Shown piece by piece: positions 1-12,931 of a DNA stretch of 64,000 bases. Below the pieces are notes generated by a model, which had not been told where the DNA came from, ran no database searches, and saw only the letters and a list, made by a program, of their open reading frames with translations. A program made the translations under genes and the position numbers. Positions within the stretch are counted from its first letter, which is position 1; each line of letters opens with the position of its first letter. This stretch comes from Vicugna pacos (taxonomy: Eukaryota > Chordata > Mammalia > Artiodactyla > Camelidae), in NCBI RefSeq assembly GCF_048564905.1, contig NC_132994.1:14921982-14985981 (forward strand), in the 5' to 3' direction.

Positions 1-99
1 ATGCAGTGCTTCTATGCATGAAATAGGTCAGGAAATGCCTTATCTATGACTCTGAGGTACCTTTTCCAATACTCCTCTGCCACGCTGTCTCCCGCTATT

Positions 100-345
100 C
101 TTACACACTCCTGGTTACACAAAACTTCTCACCATGGCCTGAATGCACCACACCCCTTTTTCTTCCACAATGCTATGGTCAAAAACATCTTTCTTCCCTG
201 CTTCTCTCCTTTCTAGCTTTACCTCAAATGCTCCCTCCTCTCTGAAGCCTTTCCAGACTCACCCAGGAAGCCTATTAGAACCTTATTGTACCTATGTTAT
301 ATATTTATATCAACATCGACTGTATAAAACAACGTATTACAAACT
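100..345 (+). mobile_element. L2 LINE fragment
   Basis: Contains the L2 3'-region pattern of CTCCTCTCTGAAGCCTTTCC followed by AGACTCACCCAGG. Ancient, edges approximate. Confidence 0.55.
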
Positions 346-417
346 ATGAGGGTCAAAAACAAGCAAAAAATATATATATATGTAACTGATGAGCTGATTC
401 AGAAACCCAGAATGGAC

Positions 418-890
418 CTAAGAGATTTGCCAGGATATGACACAAGGGGGAGTAACAGCAGAGAAACTCTGGTAGTCCTTAATCTGGAAGACGGCGATGA
501 GGACTCTCCCTGGAGATGCTGAAGCCCCAGCAGCTTCTTTGACTAGACTGTGGCTGCTGTTCCTTCGGGGATGGCAAACGTGCGCCAACATGAAGATGGG
601 TGGGTTTGCTCCAAGGGCTCTCAGCACAGCAGGTGTCCACTTTCAACATGTTCTCCCCTGCCAGCCACTCCCATCACTGCAAAAGCCCCCATTGTTACAT
701 GCTCAGCTGGGGGTCCCCTGGAGTTCTAATACGTGTGGAAAGCAGCAGGATGGTCCCTTTCCGAGAGGATAATCCAGTGTGTCCAGCTGGACCCGGTGCC
801 ATCACCCTCTCCTGGGCGCCTGGAGAACGGCACACCAGTGCAGCCCCTCTGTCCTCTGCCTGGAGTTCCAGTCCACAGCCTAACCCCACA
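418..890. other. Unassigned intronic stretch
   Basis: Moderately GC-rich, with short overlapping open frames on both strands that match no family I know. No splice or coding pattern supports a gene. Confidence 0.4.
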
Positions 891-894
891 GCGT

Positions 895-1070
895 CTCCTG
901 GAACCTTCTGCATGCCATTTTCTATTTTATTTGTGGTCTGTGTCCCTGCTCCAGAATGCAAACTCCATGAAGTCAGGGAATTTTGTCTGGTTTGTTTTTG
1001 TTTTTGTTGTTTTATGCCTAGTGCTCAGAACACTAGCCGACATAATTAGAATTCAGTACTTTGCTACATA
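895..1070 (+). mobile_element. L2 LINE 3' end
   Basis: AATGCAAACTCCATGAAGTC, AGGGAATTTTGTCTGG and a GTGCTCAGAACACTAGCC-like segment follow the L2 terminal consensus. Confidence 0.75.
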
Positions 1071-1922
1071 AACAAAATAGAAAGTTTAAAATATTTTAGA
1101 GATTTAACATTAAAATTTTAAAAACATTAAAATTGCTGCTTAGGACACACATTAATTAGCATATTAATCCTGGTAAGATAACATTTAAAATTTGAAGCAG
1201 CCAGAAAGGGATATTTTTGTGAAAAAGTAATCTAAAAAACTGGAAGGCATACTTCACTTGTTCAAAGATACAACTTTTTATAAAGATATAAAGCAAAATG
1301 TCATGAAATAACTCCTAGAAATGAAAGTTATGTACAGTAATATATTGGAACAAGAAGGAAACTCAATAGACTTTTCTCTAACTCAAAATGAAAACTTGGA
1401 AATCAAAAAAGGGGGGGGAAGCTAGGCTGAAGTTAAAGTCTCAAACATATATGAAGAAGCGTAAACTGGTATGTTGTGCCCTTGAAAATCTGCCTGCAAA
1501 AATAATAATCAAAATATCAATATTCTGAGAATAAGGCTTGGTATCGGAAGTACTAACATACGCTCCTTCGTTTACTTAATAATGGTGCGTAACCATTTAC
1601 TAGTGTCATTAGCCACACTTTTTTACATGAATTTTCCAATGTCTGGTCTGAAGCTAATTCCTCCGTCTAACAGGTCTGCCATGCATTATACCATGTAAAT
1701 GATAATGCCATCTGGATATCTCTTCATATTCTTTGATGTTTAGTAACTACAAACTCCCACACACTGTTTGCCAAATTTTCCGAGACACACTAAAGTGCCA
1801 ATTCAACTCTTTAAAAAAAAACAAAAAACCCAAAGCAAACAATTCCAGGGTTTAGAAATCTGGAGAACTGGGCTGAGTTAAGAGTTAAAAGTCCTACAAC
1901 TGGGTTCATATTCTATTATTAC

Positions 1923-2438
1923 TGTAACAGGGAAGAACAAATCTGACTCCATATTAGACCTGATTCTTTTATTTTAACCTTTGTATTCTATTGCTTTTGC
2001 TTCGAATTAAGAATGTTGCCTACAGCCTGCAATATACAGGAGAGCCCATTCTCAAGGCTCTGACTTTTAAGGGTATAACACTTTCGGATTCATACAGATA
2101 AAAAGTTGCAGAACAGAGGATAGTATTTGTCTTATTATGAGTTTACAAGAACATCATGACCTGACCTATGTGCACAGCTGCAAAAGCAAAGCCTTATCCC
2201 ATCCCCTGCAGGGTCTGGCTGGCACCAGGAAGTCTGCAACAGCCAGCCACACCCCCTCCCCTTTCAGTATAAAAGGAGCCTGAATTCTACCTCGGTTAAG
2301 ATGGTTCTCTAGGATGTTAGTCTGTCTTCTCGGTCTGCTGTCTTTCCAAATAAAGTCATTATTCCTTGCCCTAACACCTTGTCTCCCGATTCACTGGCCT
2401 GTTGTGCGGCAAGCAGAACGAGTTTGGATCCAGTAACA
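1923..2438 (+). mobile_element. Solo LTR fossil, probable class I ERV (LTR family A, copy 1)
   Basis: A TG...CA bounded segment (TGTAACAG to CAGTAACA) of about 516 bp. It has a TATA box (TATAAAAGG) near 2270, an AATAAA signal near 2350 and a downstream U5-like part. No internal retroviral sequence flanks it, so it is a lone LTR. The 4-bp flanks TTAC and CTAC could be an altered duplication. It is related to the copy at about 40163 and is antisense to ME1. Confidence 0.72.
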
Positions 2439-2439
2439 C

Positions 2440-3510
2440 TACCTTCTGTGAATTAAAAAAAAAAAAAAAGGAATATGTAAACTTTAATCCTAAAACTCCT
2501 GAAAAATTTTACATATGTATGGCAATTTTTAAGAAGGTGACATCAGTGTGATTTCTACCAACCAGCAGCTTCCCTAAAAGTATTCGGAGAAGCAGCCAGG
2601 AGAATCCTGAACAATATAAGAATCCTGGCTCTATTTTTTTTTTCATATGAACACAGACATATTAATAGATATCTTTTGTAGAAATTTATAAACAGGTAGT
2701 TATGTCTCCAACTTGACAGTGATACTCTAATATATTCTCTCCATTAAAAGTTGAGGTAACATATACCTGTTCTAAAGAATTTTTCCCTTAGGGTTACCCT
2801 GCAGGGCCAATCCAACAATGAACAGTGTATCAAAAGCAGACAGGCAGGTTCTAACTTTCAGTCAGATTTCTACTGAGTCTTTCATGTAGTTTAAAAGCTT
2901 AGCTACACATATATTAGGTTTCCAGACCACCTTTAATTGTAATTCCTTAAAAGCATTTTACACTCTAGTTCAACCCTGGTTTTCTCTTTTTCTGTCTTTT
3001 TTTTTTTTTTTAATTTCCCTACTCCTTAAAAACCCTTTGGACTAGATCCCTAGACAGCAGAATGGTATGTTGTTTCACTGCTGAGGGCAGCTAACAGGAC
3101 AACTATTCTTCTGACTCTACTAATTCGCCTACGTATGTCTTCTTGAGAAAACTGAGACAATCAAGCAGAAATGAAAACAAAATTCCTGGCATAACAGGAG
3201 ATTTATATTAGAAACTATGTTTGCACAGAGCAAACAAAAGTGAGAAAGGAACTTTCTCCAAACTAATTTATTAGAAACAATTACCATAAGAACAGAACAA
3301 ACAGGATCTATATATTCCACACTAACAATCTTCGATGTTTCAAACAAACTTCAATAGTTTGCCTTCTTTTTCCCCTGAACAATGACTTAAAATAATCAAG
3401 CAGAATTGCAAAAATGGAAACATTATCTAATTCACAAAAATCTTTAAGACAATCTATACATGTGTGGTAATTCATATAACAGAATTTATTAATTTTAATG
3501 TTTGAAGCCA
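2440..3510. other. Unassigned intronic stretch
   Basis: AT-rich intron with A- and T-runs near 2458 and 3000. No gene or recognisable repeat was seen. Confidence 0.4.
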
Positions 3511-3514
3511 TAAT

Positions 3515-3630
3515 CATACATTAGGGCAGAGACGATTGTATGTTTTGTTCAACTGGTGAATCCCTAGTGTCCAGAACAATACCTGCCACTTTGTAGGCAA
3601 TCAACAAAAAATGTTTTGGATGAAAACTTT
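3515..3630 (+). mobile_element. L2 LINE 3' end
   Basis: GGCAGAGACGATTGTATG, GAATCCCTAGTGTCCAGAAC and TACCTGCCACTTTGTAGGC fit the L2 3' terminus. Confidence 0.7.
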
Positions 3631-3839
3631 AACACATTAATCATGAATAAATCATTAATTAATTAATGATTTGCTATCACTATACAATTGCTATTATATG
3701 TTTCGGAGAAGATAAAGCAAAAAAGTAAAGAAGGAAGGTTTTAAAAAGTAGAAAGCAATAATCACAAAAAACTTGAATCCACTAAGCTATATCAGTACCC
3801 AAGAACATTAATAGTAAAAAAAATAATAAACTACTGAAA

Positions 3840-4150
3840 CAAGAAACACAGATAAATCTCAAATGCATTATGTTAATGAAAGAAGCCAGGCTCAGAAAAG
3901 GCCACATACTACATGATTCCACTTATTGGACATTCTGGAAAAGGCAAAATTACAAGGATTAAAAAAAATCAGTAGTTCTCCAAGAGCCTGGGAGTGGAGA
4001 GAAGAGTTGACTGCAAAGAGGAAAGACAAAGGAATTTTTTGATGGAATTTTCCTGATTGTGGTGCTGGTTATACAACATTGTACACTTGTCAAAACTAAC
4101 AGAAGCGTACACCAGAAAGAGTGAATTTCACTGTGCTAAATTTTAATAGT
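3840..4150 (+). mobile_element. Old L1 (L1M-type) 3' end
   Basis: GAAAGAAGCCAGGCTCAGAA, CATTCTGGAAAAGGCAAAA and the later ACATTGTACACTTGTCAAAA and AGAGTGAATTTCACTGT match the noncoding 3' end of mammalian L1M elements. Confidence 0.75.
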
Positions 4151-4189
4151 TTCCATAAAAAATCAATTCAGCAGCTAATTTGTTCCTTG

Positions 4190-4900
4190 CTTGAAAAGAA
4201 CAGAATTAAAATGAGTAAAAGTCTTAGCAAATTATGGATATATTTCACACTCCAAATTTTAAAATACACTTTTTAAAATCTAATTCGTCCTTGAGTTCTT
4301 TACAAATTTTTTTTAATAATTTGTGTTTTCAACTGAACTACATACATATTTGATAAATATGACATTAAAGATAATATGGCATATATGTCCTAAAAGGTAT
4401 TTTTTCATATCAAAAAGGTTTTATAATTAATTTTAATAGCAATTTTAGGGAGAATTATTTATATGTAAAGAGTACAAAAGGAGGGGGCTTTATATTTTTA
4501 TTATGTATTATTCTAAAATAGAGATCAAATTGAGCTTCAGTTTTAAATATAACATTTCAAATGTATTAGCATAGTTTATGTGCATATTGCATATCTACAG
4601 AATGAGAAGTGATACTCATTTGCCCTGGACACATTCCACTGAATGGTTCTTTCCCCCAACCCCTTCCAGAGCCAAAAACTACTCTTTGAAATTGACTTTT
4701 TAAATTGTAATTGACAATATAGATAACAACTTTTAGAATTCTCCTTCTGACATGCAATCTCATTTCTTCAAAAAACCATCAGCCAGATAGAATACACATT
4801 TCCAAGGTAAAGTTTATATCAGAAAAATAATCATATAAAATTGATTATTTTGCAGGCGTTCAGCTGTACAGCCAAATTCTCTAGTGATAGTCTCCTTTAA
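4190..4900. other. Unassigned AT-rich intronic stretch
   Basis: AT-rich sequence, no gene or confident repeat seen. Confidence 0.4.
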
Positions 4901-4911
4901 GAGGCAGAAAA

Positions 4912-6236
4912 ATCTATTTAAAACCAGTAAGACTCAAAATGGCTTAAAGACTTAAACATAAGACAACACTCTAAAAACCTCTCAAAAGAAAACGTAGGCA
5001 AAATATTCTCTGACATAAATCTTGGCAATGTTCTCCTACGGCAGTCTACCAAGGCAATTGAAATAAAAGCAACAATAAACAAATGGGACCTAATTAAACT
5101 TATAAGCTTTTGCACAGCAAAGGAAACCATAAACAAAATTAAAAGACAATCTATGGAATGGGAGAAAATATTTGCAAATGATGCGACTGATATGGACTTA
5201 ATTTCCAGAATATACAGATAGCTCATACAACTCAATAACAAAAAACAAACAACCGAATCCAAAAATGGGCAGAAGATCTAAACAAGCAGGTCTCCAGCGA
5301 AGACACACAAATGGCCAACAGGAACATGAAAAAAATTGGTCAATATCAGATAAATGCAAATTAAAACTACAATGAGGTATCACCTCACCAGTCAGAATGG
5401 CCATCATTAAAAAGTCCACAAACAATAAATGCAGGAGACGGAGTGGAGAAAATGAAACCCTCCTACACTGTTCGTAGGAATGCAGTTTGGTGCAGCCATT
5501 ATGGAAAACAGTATGGGGATTCCTTAAAAAACTGAAAATAGACTTACCATATGATCCAGAAATCCCACTCCTGGGCATATATCCAGAGGGAACTCTAATT
5601 CAAAAAGATACATGCACCCCAATGTTCACAGCAGCACTATTTACAATCGCCAAGACATGGAAACCACCTAAATGCCCATGGATAGATGACTGGACAAAGA
5701 TGGGGGGTGTATATATATATTTCATTATTATATATATTCATATATGTATATATGAATACTACTGAGTCATAAAAAATAAAATAAAATAAAATGATGCCAT
5801 TTGCAGCAACATGAATGGACCTGGAGATCAACATACTAAGTGAAATAAGCCAGAAAGAGAAAGACAAATACCATATGATATACATATGTGGTATTTATCT
5901 GAAAAAACAACACAAATGAACTTATTTACAAAACAGAAACAGACTCAGACATAAAAAACAAGTTTATAGTTGCCAAGGGAATAAGGGGGGCAGGAGGTAG
6001 AGGGATAAAGCGGGAGTTTGACATTTGTAGATACACACTACTATATACAAAAAAGATAAACAGCAAGGTTCTACTGTATAGCACAGGGAACTATATTCAA
6101 TATATTGTAATAACCTATAATGAAAAAGAATATGAAAAGGAATATATGTATGTATCTCTAAAACATTATGCTGTACACAAGAAATTAACACAACACTGTA
6201 ACCTGACTACACTTCAATAAAAATTTTTTTTCAATA
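4912..6236 (+). mobile_element. L1 LINE, 5'-truncated (ORF2 C-terminus plus 3' UTR)
   Basis: Carries the end of L1 ORF2 with frame changes, including [21 protein letters not shown] and FTAALFTIAKTWK-type residues at about 5490-5690. The family's 3' UTR follows and ends ACTTCAATAAAA near 6222. Length is about 1.3 kb of a 6-kb element. An internal TA-rich stretch at 5707-5760 is a small expansion. Short flanks TAAAACCA are a possible duplication. Confidence 0.9.
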
Positions 6237-6239
6237 AAA

Positions 6240-7130
6240 CCAATAATATATTAACAGCTTTAAGAAAAATCTTTAACCTTATTAATAGCAGTTAATTTTT
6301 ACTCATATCGGATATAAAGTAATCTAAACTGGCATAAGAATGATTATAAAAATATATCTAAAATATACTTGGCCCTAGATACCCTAAAACTTACAGCAAA
6401 ATATCGTTTAATTCTGTAACATCCCAAATTTACTTCATCTAGGTGTTAAAGGGTATAAGCAAGTATACTATATTGTAGTTTAAGTGATCTTTGCTTAATT
6501 TAAAAAAACACCTCTACCTAAGAAAGAAAAATGGACTTTTTAAGTATCAGATGAGATATTTAATTAAAGTATTTCTTGCTTAAAAGTCAGAAACTTTACA
6601 GATTTCATATCAGGCTGAGAGACTGTTAACCATCAATGTCAACACTACATTTCCAAACATAACTCTTAAAATCATTAATAAATTTTTAAAATCCTTTCAG
6701 CAAGCTGGAGTGCTACTGTTCCCAAAGAAGAAAGGCAAATTTCACAATAGAGAAAAGTACATGTTAAGCAGGCAGAATGGTAATTCTTAGCAAACTATTC
6801 AAACTACCAATGTACACAAATGACAAAACAAAGTCTAAAATCTTGGATTGACATCCAAACCTCCAGTCTCACACACATTTACACTGCTCTTAAAAAAAAT
6901 AATCTTATATATGTGACTCAGACAAAACCCTCTAAATACACCTATAATATGTCAAGTGATTACACAGGTAGTGAACCAAAAAGATCAGGATTACAAGATA
7001 ATTGCCTATTGTGCCTTCACTTGATTTCTTAACTCTTTGAGGTTGTAGAAGAATCCAGAGTATGTAAATTGGACTGCAATTCCACACATTTAGTTACCAA
7101 TTAATCTGTAAACGTCCGTTGCCTAACCGT
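6240..7130. other. Unassigned AT-rich intronic stretch
   Basis: No gene or confident repeat seen. Confidence 0.4.
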
Positions 7131-7134
7131 AATG

Positions 7135-7400
7135 GTCTCCTTCAAGAAGGCTTTTCCTCCTCCTTTCTGAATCAGTGAGGTGTCCTCTCATGATACTCCC
7201 ACAATATCATGTGCTTCTAACATGGAATTTTCTGTACTTCACTGTTTTTGCTTATCTGGTATTTTACCAAGAGGTCTAGGTGCTTCTGAAGGACAGACAT
7301 TATGCTATTCATATTTGTATGACAGCACCTAATCCAGCGTCAGGACAGAGCAGTGCCTCGATAAATTTTAAACAAACAAATGGCTAAATAAATATATCAA
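7135..7400 (+). mobile_element. L2 LINE 3' end
   Basis: TCAAGAAGGCTTTTCCTCC through AGCACCTAATCCAGCGTCAG and GCAGTGCCTCGATAAATTTT follows the L2 3' consensus. Confidence 0.7.
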
Positions 7401-7610
7401 TCTGAAACAACTTTTCAGCTTCATGCAGTACAGTTCTGTGTAGTTCTATTTTGAATAACCAACCCACTTGATTCAAATTCAAACTAAGATTTTTTTGATA
7501 TGTATATGTAATAATACAAACAGCTCAGGATTTGAAATCTCAAATAGTAACAATTGCACTTTCCACACATACATTAGATTATTTAATTAAATTAATCCAC
7601 TAGTAACAGC

Positions 7611-8791
7611 TTTTTTTTTTAATTGAAGTATAGTCAGTTTACAATGTTGTATCAATTTCTGGTGTACAGCATAATGTTTCAGTCATATATATACACACAC
7701 ATATATTCCTTTTCATATTTTTTCATTATAGATTACCACAAGATACTGAATATAGCTTCCTGTGCTATAGAGTAGAAACTCATTGTTTATTTTATATATA
7801 TTAGTTAGTATCTGCAAATTCCAAATTCCCAATTTATCCCTTCCACTCCCTTTTACTTTATAGTAACCCTAAATTTGTTTTCTATGTCTGTGAGTCTTTC
7901 TGGGGTTTTTTTGTTTGTTTCTGTTTTGTAAATAAGTTCACTTGTGTCATTTTTGTAGATTCCACATAGAAGTGATATGTTGTATTTTGCTTTCTCCTTC
8001 TGGCTTACTTCCTGATGATCTCCAGGTCCATCTATGTTGCTGTAAATGGCACTATTCTATTCTTTTTTATGGCTCAGTAGTATTCCATTGTGTATCTATA
8101 CCACATCATTATCCATTCATCTGTCGATGGACACTTAGGTTGTTTCTATGTCTTGGCTGTTATTAACAGTGCTGCTATGAACATTGGGGTGCATGTATTT
8201 TTTTCAAATTAGAGTTCCCTCTGGATATATGCCCAGGAGTGAGATTGCTGGATCATATGGTAAGTCTATTTTTAATTTTTAAAGGAATCTCCATACTGCT
8301 TTCCACAATGGCTGCAACAAACTACATTCCCACCAGCAGAGCAGGAGGGTTCCCTTTTCTCCATGCTCTCCCCCACATTTATTGTTTGTGGACTTTTTAA
8401 TGATGGCCATTCTGACTGGTGAGGTGATACCTCATTGTAGTTCTGCTTTGCATTTCTCTGATAATTAGCGATACTGAGCATTTTTTCATGTGCCTATTGG
8501 CCATTTGTATGTTTTCACTGGAGAATTACTTATCTAGATCTTCCACCCATTTTTAGATTGGGTTGTTTGCTTTTTTGTTATTAAGTTGTATGAACAGTTT
8601 GTATATACTGGAAATTAAGCCCTTATCAGTGAAATAATTTGCAAATATTTTCTCCCATTCTGTAAGTTGCCTTTTTGCTTTGTTTATGGTTTCCTTTGCT
8701 GTCCAAAAGCTTTTAAGTTTAATTAGATCCTATTTGTTTATCATTGCTTCTATTTCTATTGCCTTGTTAGACTACCCAAGGAAAAACATTG
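7611..8791 (-). mobile_element. L1 LINE, 5'-truncated, reverse orientation
   Basis: Begins with a poly-T at 7611-7620 (the reversed poly-A), then the L1 3' UTR reversed and the C-terminal part of ORF2 to about 8785. Flanking CTAGTAACAGCTTTTT (from 7600) and CTAGTAGCAACTTTTT (from 8792) form a 16-bp target-site duplication with two differences. Confidence 0.9.
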
Positions 8792-8927
8792 CTAGTAGCA
8801 ACTTTTTATACTGACTTTTAACCAGGCATTCAAGATCAACTTGGTTTGACAAAAAGACATATCTACATGTCAGCATAAGTGCCAGAGCTTATGGGGATTT
8901 TTTTTTTAAGTATCTTCATCTGAACAA

Positions 8928-9030
8928 GGGTTTCTCAATCTCAGCACTAGTGACATTTTAGGCTCCATGATTCTTTATTGTAGGCAGCTCTCCAGTATGT
9001 TTTAAATGTATTATAGGATGTGTTAATCCG
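8928..9030 (-). mobile_element. MER20-like hAT DNA transposon fragment
   Basis: GGGTTTCTCAATCTCAGCAC then TAGTGACATTTTAGGCTCCA is the terminal part of MER20 in reverse orientation. Confidence 0.7.
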
Positions 9031-9104
9031 TACATTTTAAATGTACAAGCATATTTCACCAGCCAACATGAATTCATGGCAACATACTGAGTCTAAAGAG
9101 CATA

Positions 9105-9355
9105 CTGTTTGGATTTAGACCCAAGTTGGAATTACAAGTAGATATTCTTAACACTGTGATCTTGAGTAGGTACTTAAAGCATTTGGGGTTAAATCAAGAC
9201 TCTCCTCAACTTCTGCATCTGCTACATAAGAGTAATCAAACATATGAAACACAGAGTATATGCGTACGTTATCTGTGTCTCATTTGGTTGTTGAGAGGAT
9301 AAAATGAGACCAGCTATTTCTGCATTCTATGTACATTATAAAGTATTATAAAAAT
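9105..9355 (+). mobile_element. MIR SINE, diverged
   Basis: GTGATCTTGAGTAGGTACTTAAAGC, the CTCAACTTCTGCATCTGC segment and the later TTGTTGAGAGGATAAAATGA follow the MIR core and tail. Confidence 0.6.
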
Positions 9356-9794
9356 GCTTGTGTTATTAATAATAACTTTTAAAACAAAATCATGAATATG
9401 AAGAGCTAAGTAAATACTGACTTTTATTCTACACATCCTTGGTATTGTCAGAAAACTCCTGAATTTAAGAATCAACTTTTGGAGCCCCTATTCATGCTTT
9501 TTGTTAAGATCCAATTTAACTCCCCACCAAGGATTCTGAACCTCAAGTCCATGGACCCAATCACAGACTGTCAAGGAATCAATGGGTATAATTCAGGAGT
9601 CTTTAAATGTGGACATCTTTTCTCACAGTATGAAACTTCGGATTTCCTTCCATTATTAAAAAGAAGGCAACAAACAAGAGAATTATTAGCAGTAGTTCCT
9701 GTGACTGTCAGAAATAAATATTTTTGTATCACACTATATCTGTGGCGTATACCTTGATACCATTTATCATTACTTTGAAATTACAATAGTTTTA

Positions 9795-10077
9795 TTTTTT
9801 AACATTTTTTATTGAGTTATAGTCATTTTACAATGTTATGTCAAATTCTAGTGTAGAGCACAATTTTTCAGTTATACTTGAACATATACATATTCATTGT
9901 CACATTTTTCTCTCTCTGAGCTACCATAAGACCTTGTATATATTTCCCTGTGCTACACAGTATAATCTTGTTTATCTATTCTACATTTTGAAATCCCAGT
10001 CTGGCCCTTCCCACCCCCCACTCCCTTGGCAACCACAAGTTTGTATTCTATGTCTATGAGTCTGTTTCTCATAGTTT
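9795..10077 (-). mobile_element. L1 LINE 3' stub, reverse orientation, with 22-bp duplication
   Basis: Reversed L1 3' UTR only (TATAGTCATTTTACAATG to TATGAGTCTGTTTCTC). Flanked by CTTTGAAATTACAATAGTTTTA at 9773-9794 and 10078-10099, a perfect target-site duplication. Confidence 0.93.
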
Positions 10078-10099
10078 CTTTGAAATTACAATAGTTTTA

Positions 10100-10585
10100 G
10101 ACTCATGATATGGTTGTTTTATAGAATGAATAGGCATACAGTCTAGTCATATCAACAACCTTCATACTTATCTCTTTAAAAAATAAAACTTTAGTTTAAA
10201 TTGCCCACATTTAATTATATTGCCTTACTAATTAAGTCTTTAATGAAGAGGAATATATCTTACAAAATCACACATTTTTTTAAATATTTTGATATCCATA
10301 TTTCATTATAATTGGTTTCTTTTGTAACATTATATATCCTATTTATTTAAAAACATTGCTTTAATGAGTCATCAGATTTCACCAAATTTCCAAAGGTGAC
10401 TTTGGCAAAAAAATATGTTAAGAACTATTGCAGAAAACTATGCTTCAGTTTCTAAGGGATATATATAATTCACATATCAACATGATATTCCCAGAAACAC
10501 CACAAGATGGCTTTCTTACTTTAGATCCACAGTTGAGATTTTTCAGAAACATTCTGTCTTCTATTATAGTTACTTTATGGAAGAT
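10100..10585. other. Unassigned AT-rich intronic stretch
   Basis: No gene or repeat recognised. The short open frame starting at 10428 runs into the next repeat. Confidence 0.4.
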
Positions 10586-10589
10586 TAGG

Positions 10590-11155
10590 AAGTTTACTGC
10601 ATTTATTGATCAGAGTTCTCCAGAGAGAGAGAGAGCCAGTAAGGTGTGTGTATGTGCATCACAAATATGGAGAAATTTACTATAAAGATTGGCTCAGGCA
10701 ATTACAGAAGCTGACAAGTCCCCAGATCTGGTAGGGTAAAGACTTGGAGGGCCAGTGGTGTTAGTTTTAGTTCAAGTTCAAAGGTCTGAGAAACCAGGAG
10801 TGCTGACAGTATGGTTCTAGTGTGAAAGCCAATAGATTCAAGACCCAGGAAGAGTCAAAAAGATTCAGTTCCACTCCAAAGGTAGGGGAAAAAAAACCAA
10901 TGTCCCACTTGCAGGCAGTCCAGCAAGAGGGGTTCATTCTTACTCACAGAAGGGTTAACCTCTTTGTTCTACTCAAGCCTTCAACTGATTGGATGAGGCC
11001 CACCCACATCAGGGGAGGACATCCGCTTTACTCAATATACCAGATTCAAATGTTAATCTCTTCCAGAGACACCCACCCAAACACACCCAGAGTAATACTT
11101 GACCACAACATCTGGGTACTCAGTGGTCCAGTCAAGTTGACACAAAAATAATCAT
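10590..11155 (-). mobile_element. LTR-like fossil (ERVL/MaLR-age), reverse orientation
   Basis: Reverse complement starts TGATTATTTTTGTGTCAACTTGACTGG-like, passes GAGATTAACATTTGAATC and CCAATCAGTTGAAGGC, and ends at GGAGAACTCTGATCAATA. This is a common mammalian LTR-like repeat whose exact family name I cannot give. No internal region was seen. Confidence 0.65.
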
Positions 11156-11204
11156 TATACTCAAATATTTTTCAATCAATGTATGTAGAGTGAATGCTTA
11201 CAGT

Positions 11205-11650
11205 GCTTATAGGCGCTAACCCAACAGAACAGTGACATGTCATACATGGTCCAGAACTTCGTGAAGTTTACAATCTAGACAGCTTAACAGGACATAACAT
11301 GAATAGCCACACAAATAACTATAAAATAACATGATAAGTGCAGGGGAAAGAAAAGGGAAAACTTAAGATCTAACTTAAGTTAGAAGGTTGAAAAGGAAGA
11401 GCTCACTGAGCAGGGAGGTTAAAATGAAATCAGAAGGACAAGTAGAAGAGGAGGAGTCGAGCAGGTGACAGTCTAGGGGTGGTAATGCAGGAAACAGGGG
11501 CACAAATCCTGATGCAGAAACACATGGCTTCTTGGAGAAAGTACAGGGAAGGAAACGTCAGCTGTGGGAAGAATAATGAAATATGACACTGGGAAAACAG
11601 GCAGGAACCAGAGCAGGCAATACCTTGTTGACCAGGTAAAGTTTTAAACC
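11205..11650 (+). repeat. Ancient mammalian interspersed repeat, family not assigned
   Basis: Follows a mammalian-wide noncoding repeat (GAAGTTTACAATCTAGACAG, later GGCTTCTTGGAGAAAGTA and GGCAATACCTTGTTGACC). The same family appears near 35810, 42360, 52215 and 53700. Confidence 0.5.
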
Positions 11651-12269
11651 CTAAACCTAGTTTTGTTTTGTTTTTCCTGATTAGTTATGCCCTTTCATGA
11701 AAATGCTACAAGGGAGTTAGGAGCACTCAGTCCACAAGATCTGTGACTCTCATACTGAGGAGTCCCCATTCTCAAGCCAGGTCAGTAAAGAAAGAGGAGA
11801 CAATGCTTCAGAATGAGTTTCACTGGACCAGCCAGAGGATAGAGGGCTCTCATCCTGTTTTCCATGATTCACACACATGCTCCCAAGTGCAACAGTTCTC
11901 TTTCAAACACCACCCCTCTCCACTGCACTAAGGGCATATCGGATTCACGTCCTACATCAATGTCATTTTAACATATGAAAATTAACTTTAAACAATACAC
12001 TTCATATGACATTTCTAATACATAATGGAAACACTGGTCACCAGAAACAGCAGTTGCCTCTAGGAAGGGGAACCAGCTCGTAGGGGCACAGAAATGGAAG
12101 GGAAACAAAAGTTTTCATATTTTTGTATTTTTATTTTTATATAGTGAATCTGTAAGGAAAAGAAAAAAAAATACTAAGAACTATTAAGAACCATTTATCT
12201 CATTTTCCAAGAACAGTATCACCACATTTATTATTTATATTGGCTGTCTCTAGCTTTATGCTTCTGGAA

Positions 12270-12780
12270 GCTCTGGCTACAGCAGAGCCTGCTAATTGCT
12301 TACCACATCTGTTCTCCCCTTCCCCCGGTAAGAAAATCCTCATATTCTGCGGGATGGTGATGCAGCAGAAAAAAAGACTATAATTCCAGTCTCCCCTGTA
12401 TTGGATGTGGTCATGTGACTAAGTTCTGAACAATGATATAGAAGTGAAAGTGTTGGATGGGGGTGTGGGGAAGGCTCCTTAAAGAGGCCACTGGAAACAG
12501 GCCTTTCTGTGTTCCTCTCATTTCTTTCAGCGGCCAGCTTGGAATGAGTGTATCATGTCTATAAACCTACGGTCACAGAGGACCATGAAGTGCTCTTTAA
12601 GACAGTAGAGCATCAGTGTTCCTGATGACTTGGCTGGACCCACCAAACAGCCCTAGTCTGTCCACTTGCAATTTCCTTCATGTATGAAAGAGAAATAAGG
12701 TAGACTTTGAGTCACTGCTGTTTTGTTGCTTTTTGTTTGTTGGTTGTAGGTAGCAAAGCCTAATTCTAAACAATACACCA
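12270..12780 (+). repeat. Ancient LTR-like interspersed repeat, family not assigned
   Basis: Contains GTCATGTGACTAAGTTCTGA, AGAGAAATAAGG and a terminal part like TTTGAGTCACTGCTGTTTTG then AAGCCTAATTCTAA, a pattern common in mammalian genomes. Confidence 0.5.
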
Positions 12781-12931
12781 GTCATCCTCATCCCCACTAA
12801 AGGAAAGAGATTCTCCAACACACACCCAACAGCATATTCAGCCCCCAAAGTGGAATATGACCTGTGGAGAGGTTACAGTCACATCTGAAAGGTAGAACAG
12901 AGCTACCAGAATGTTACTTCAAGAATTATCC

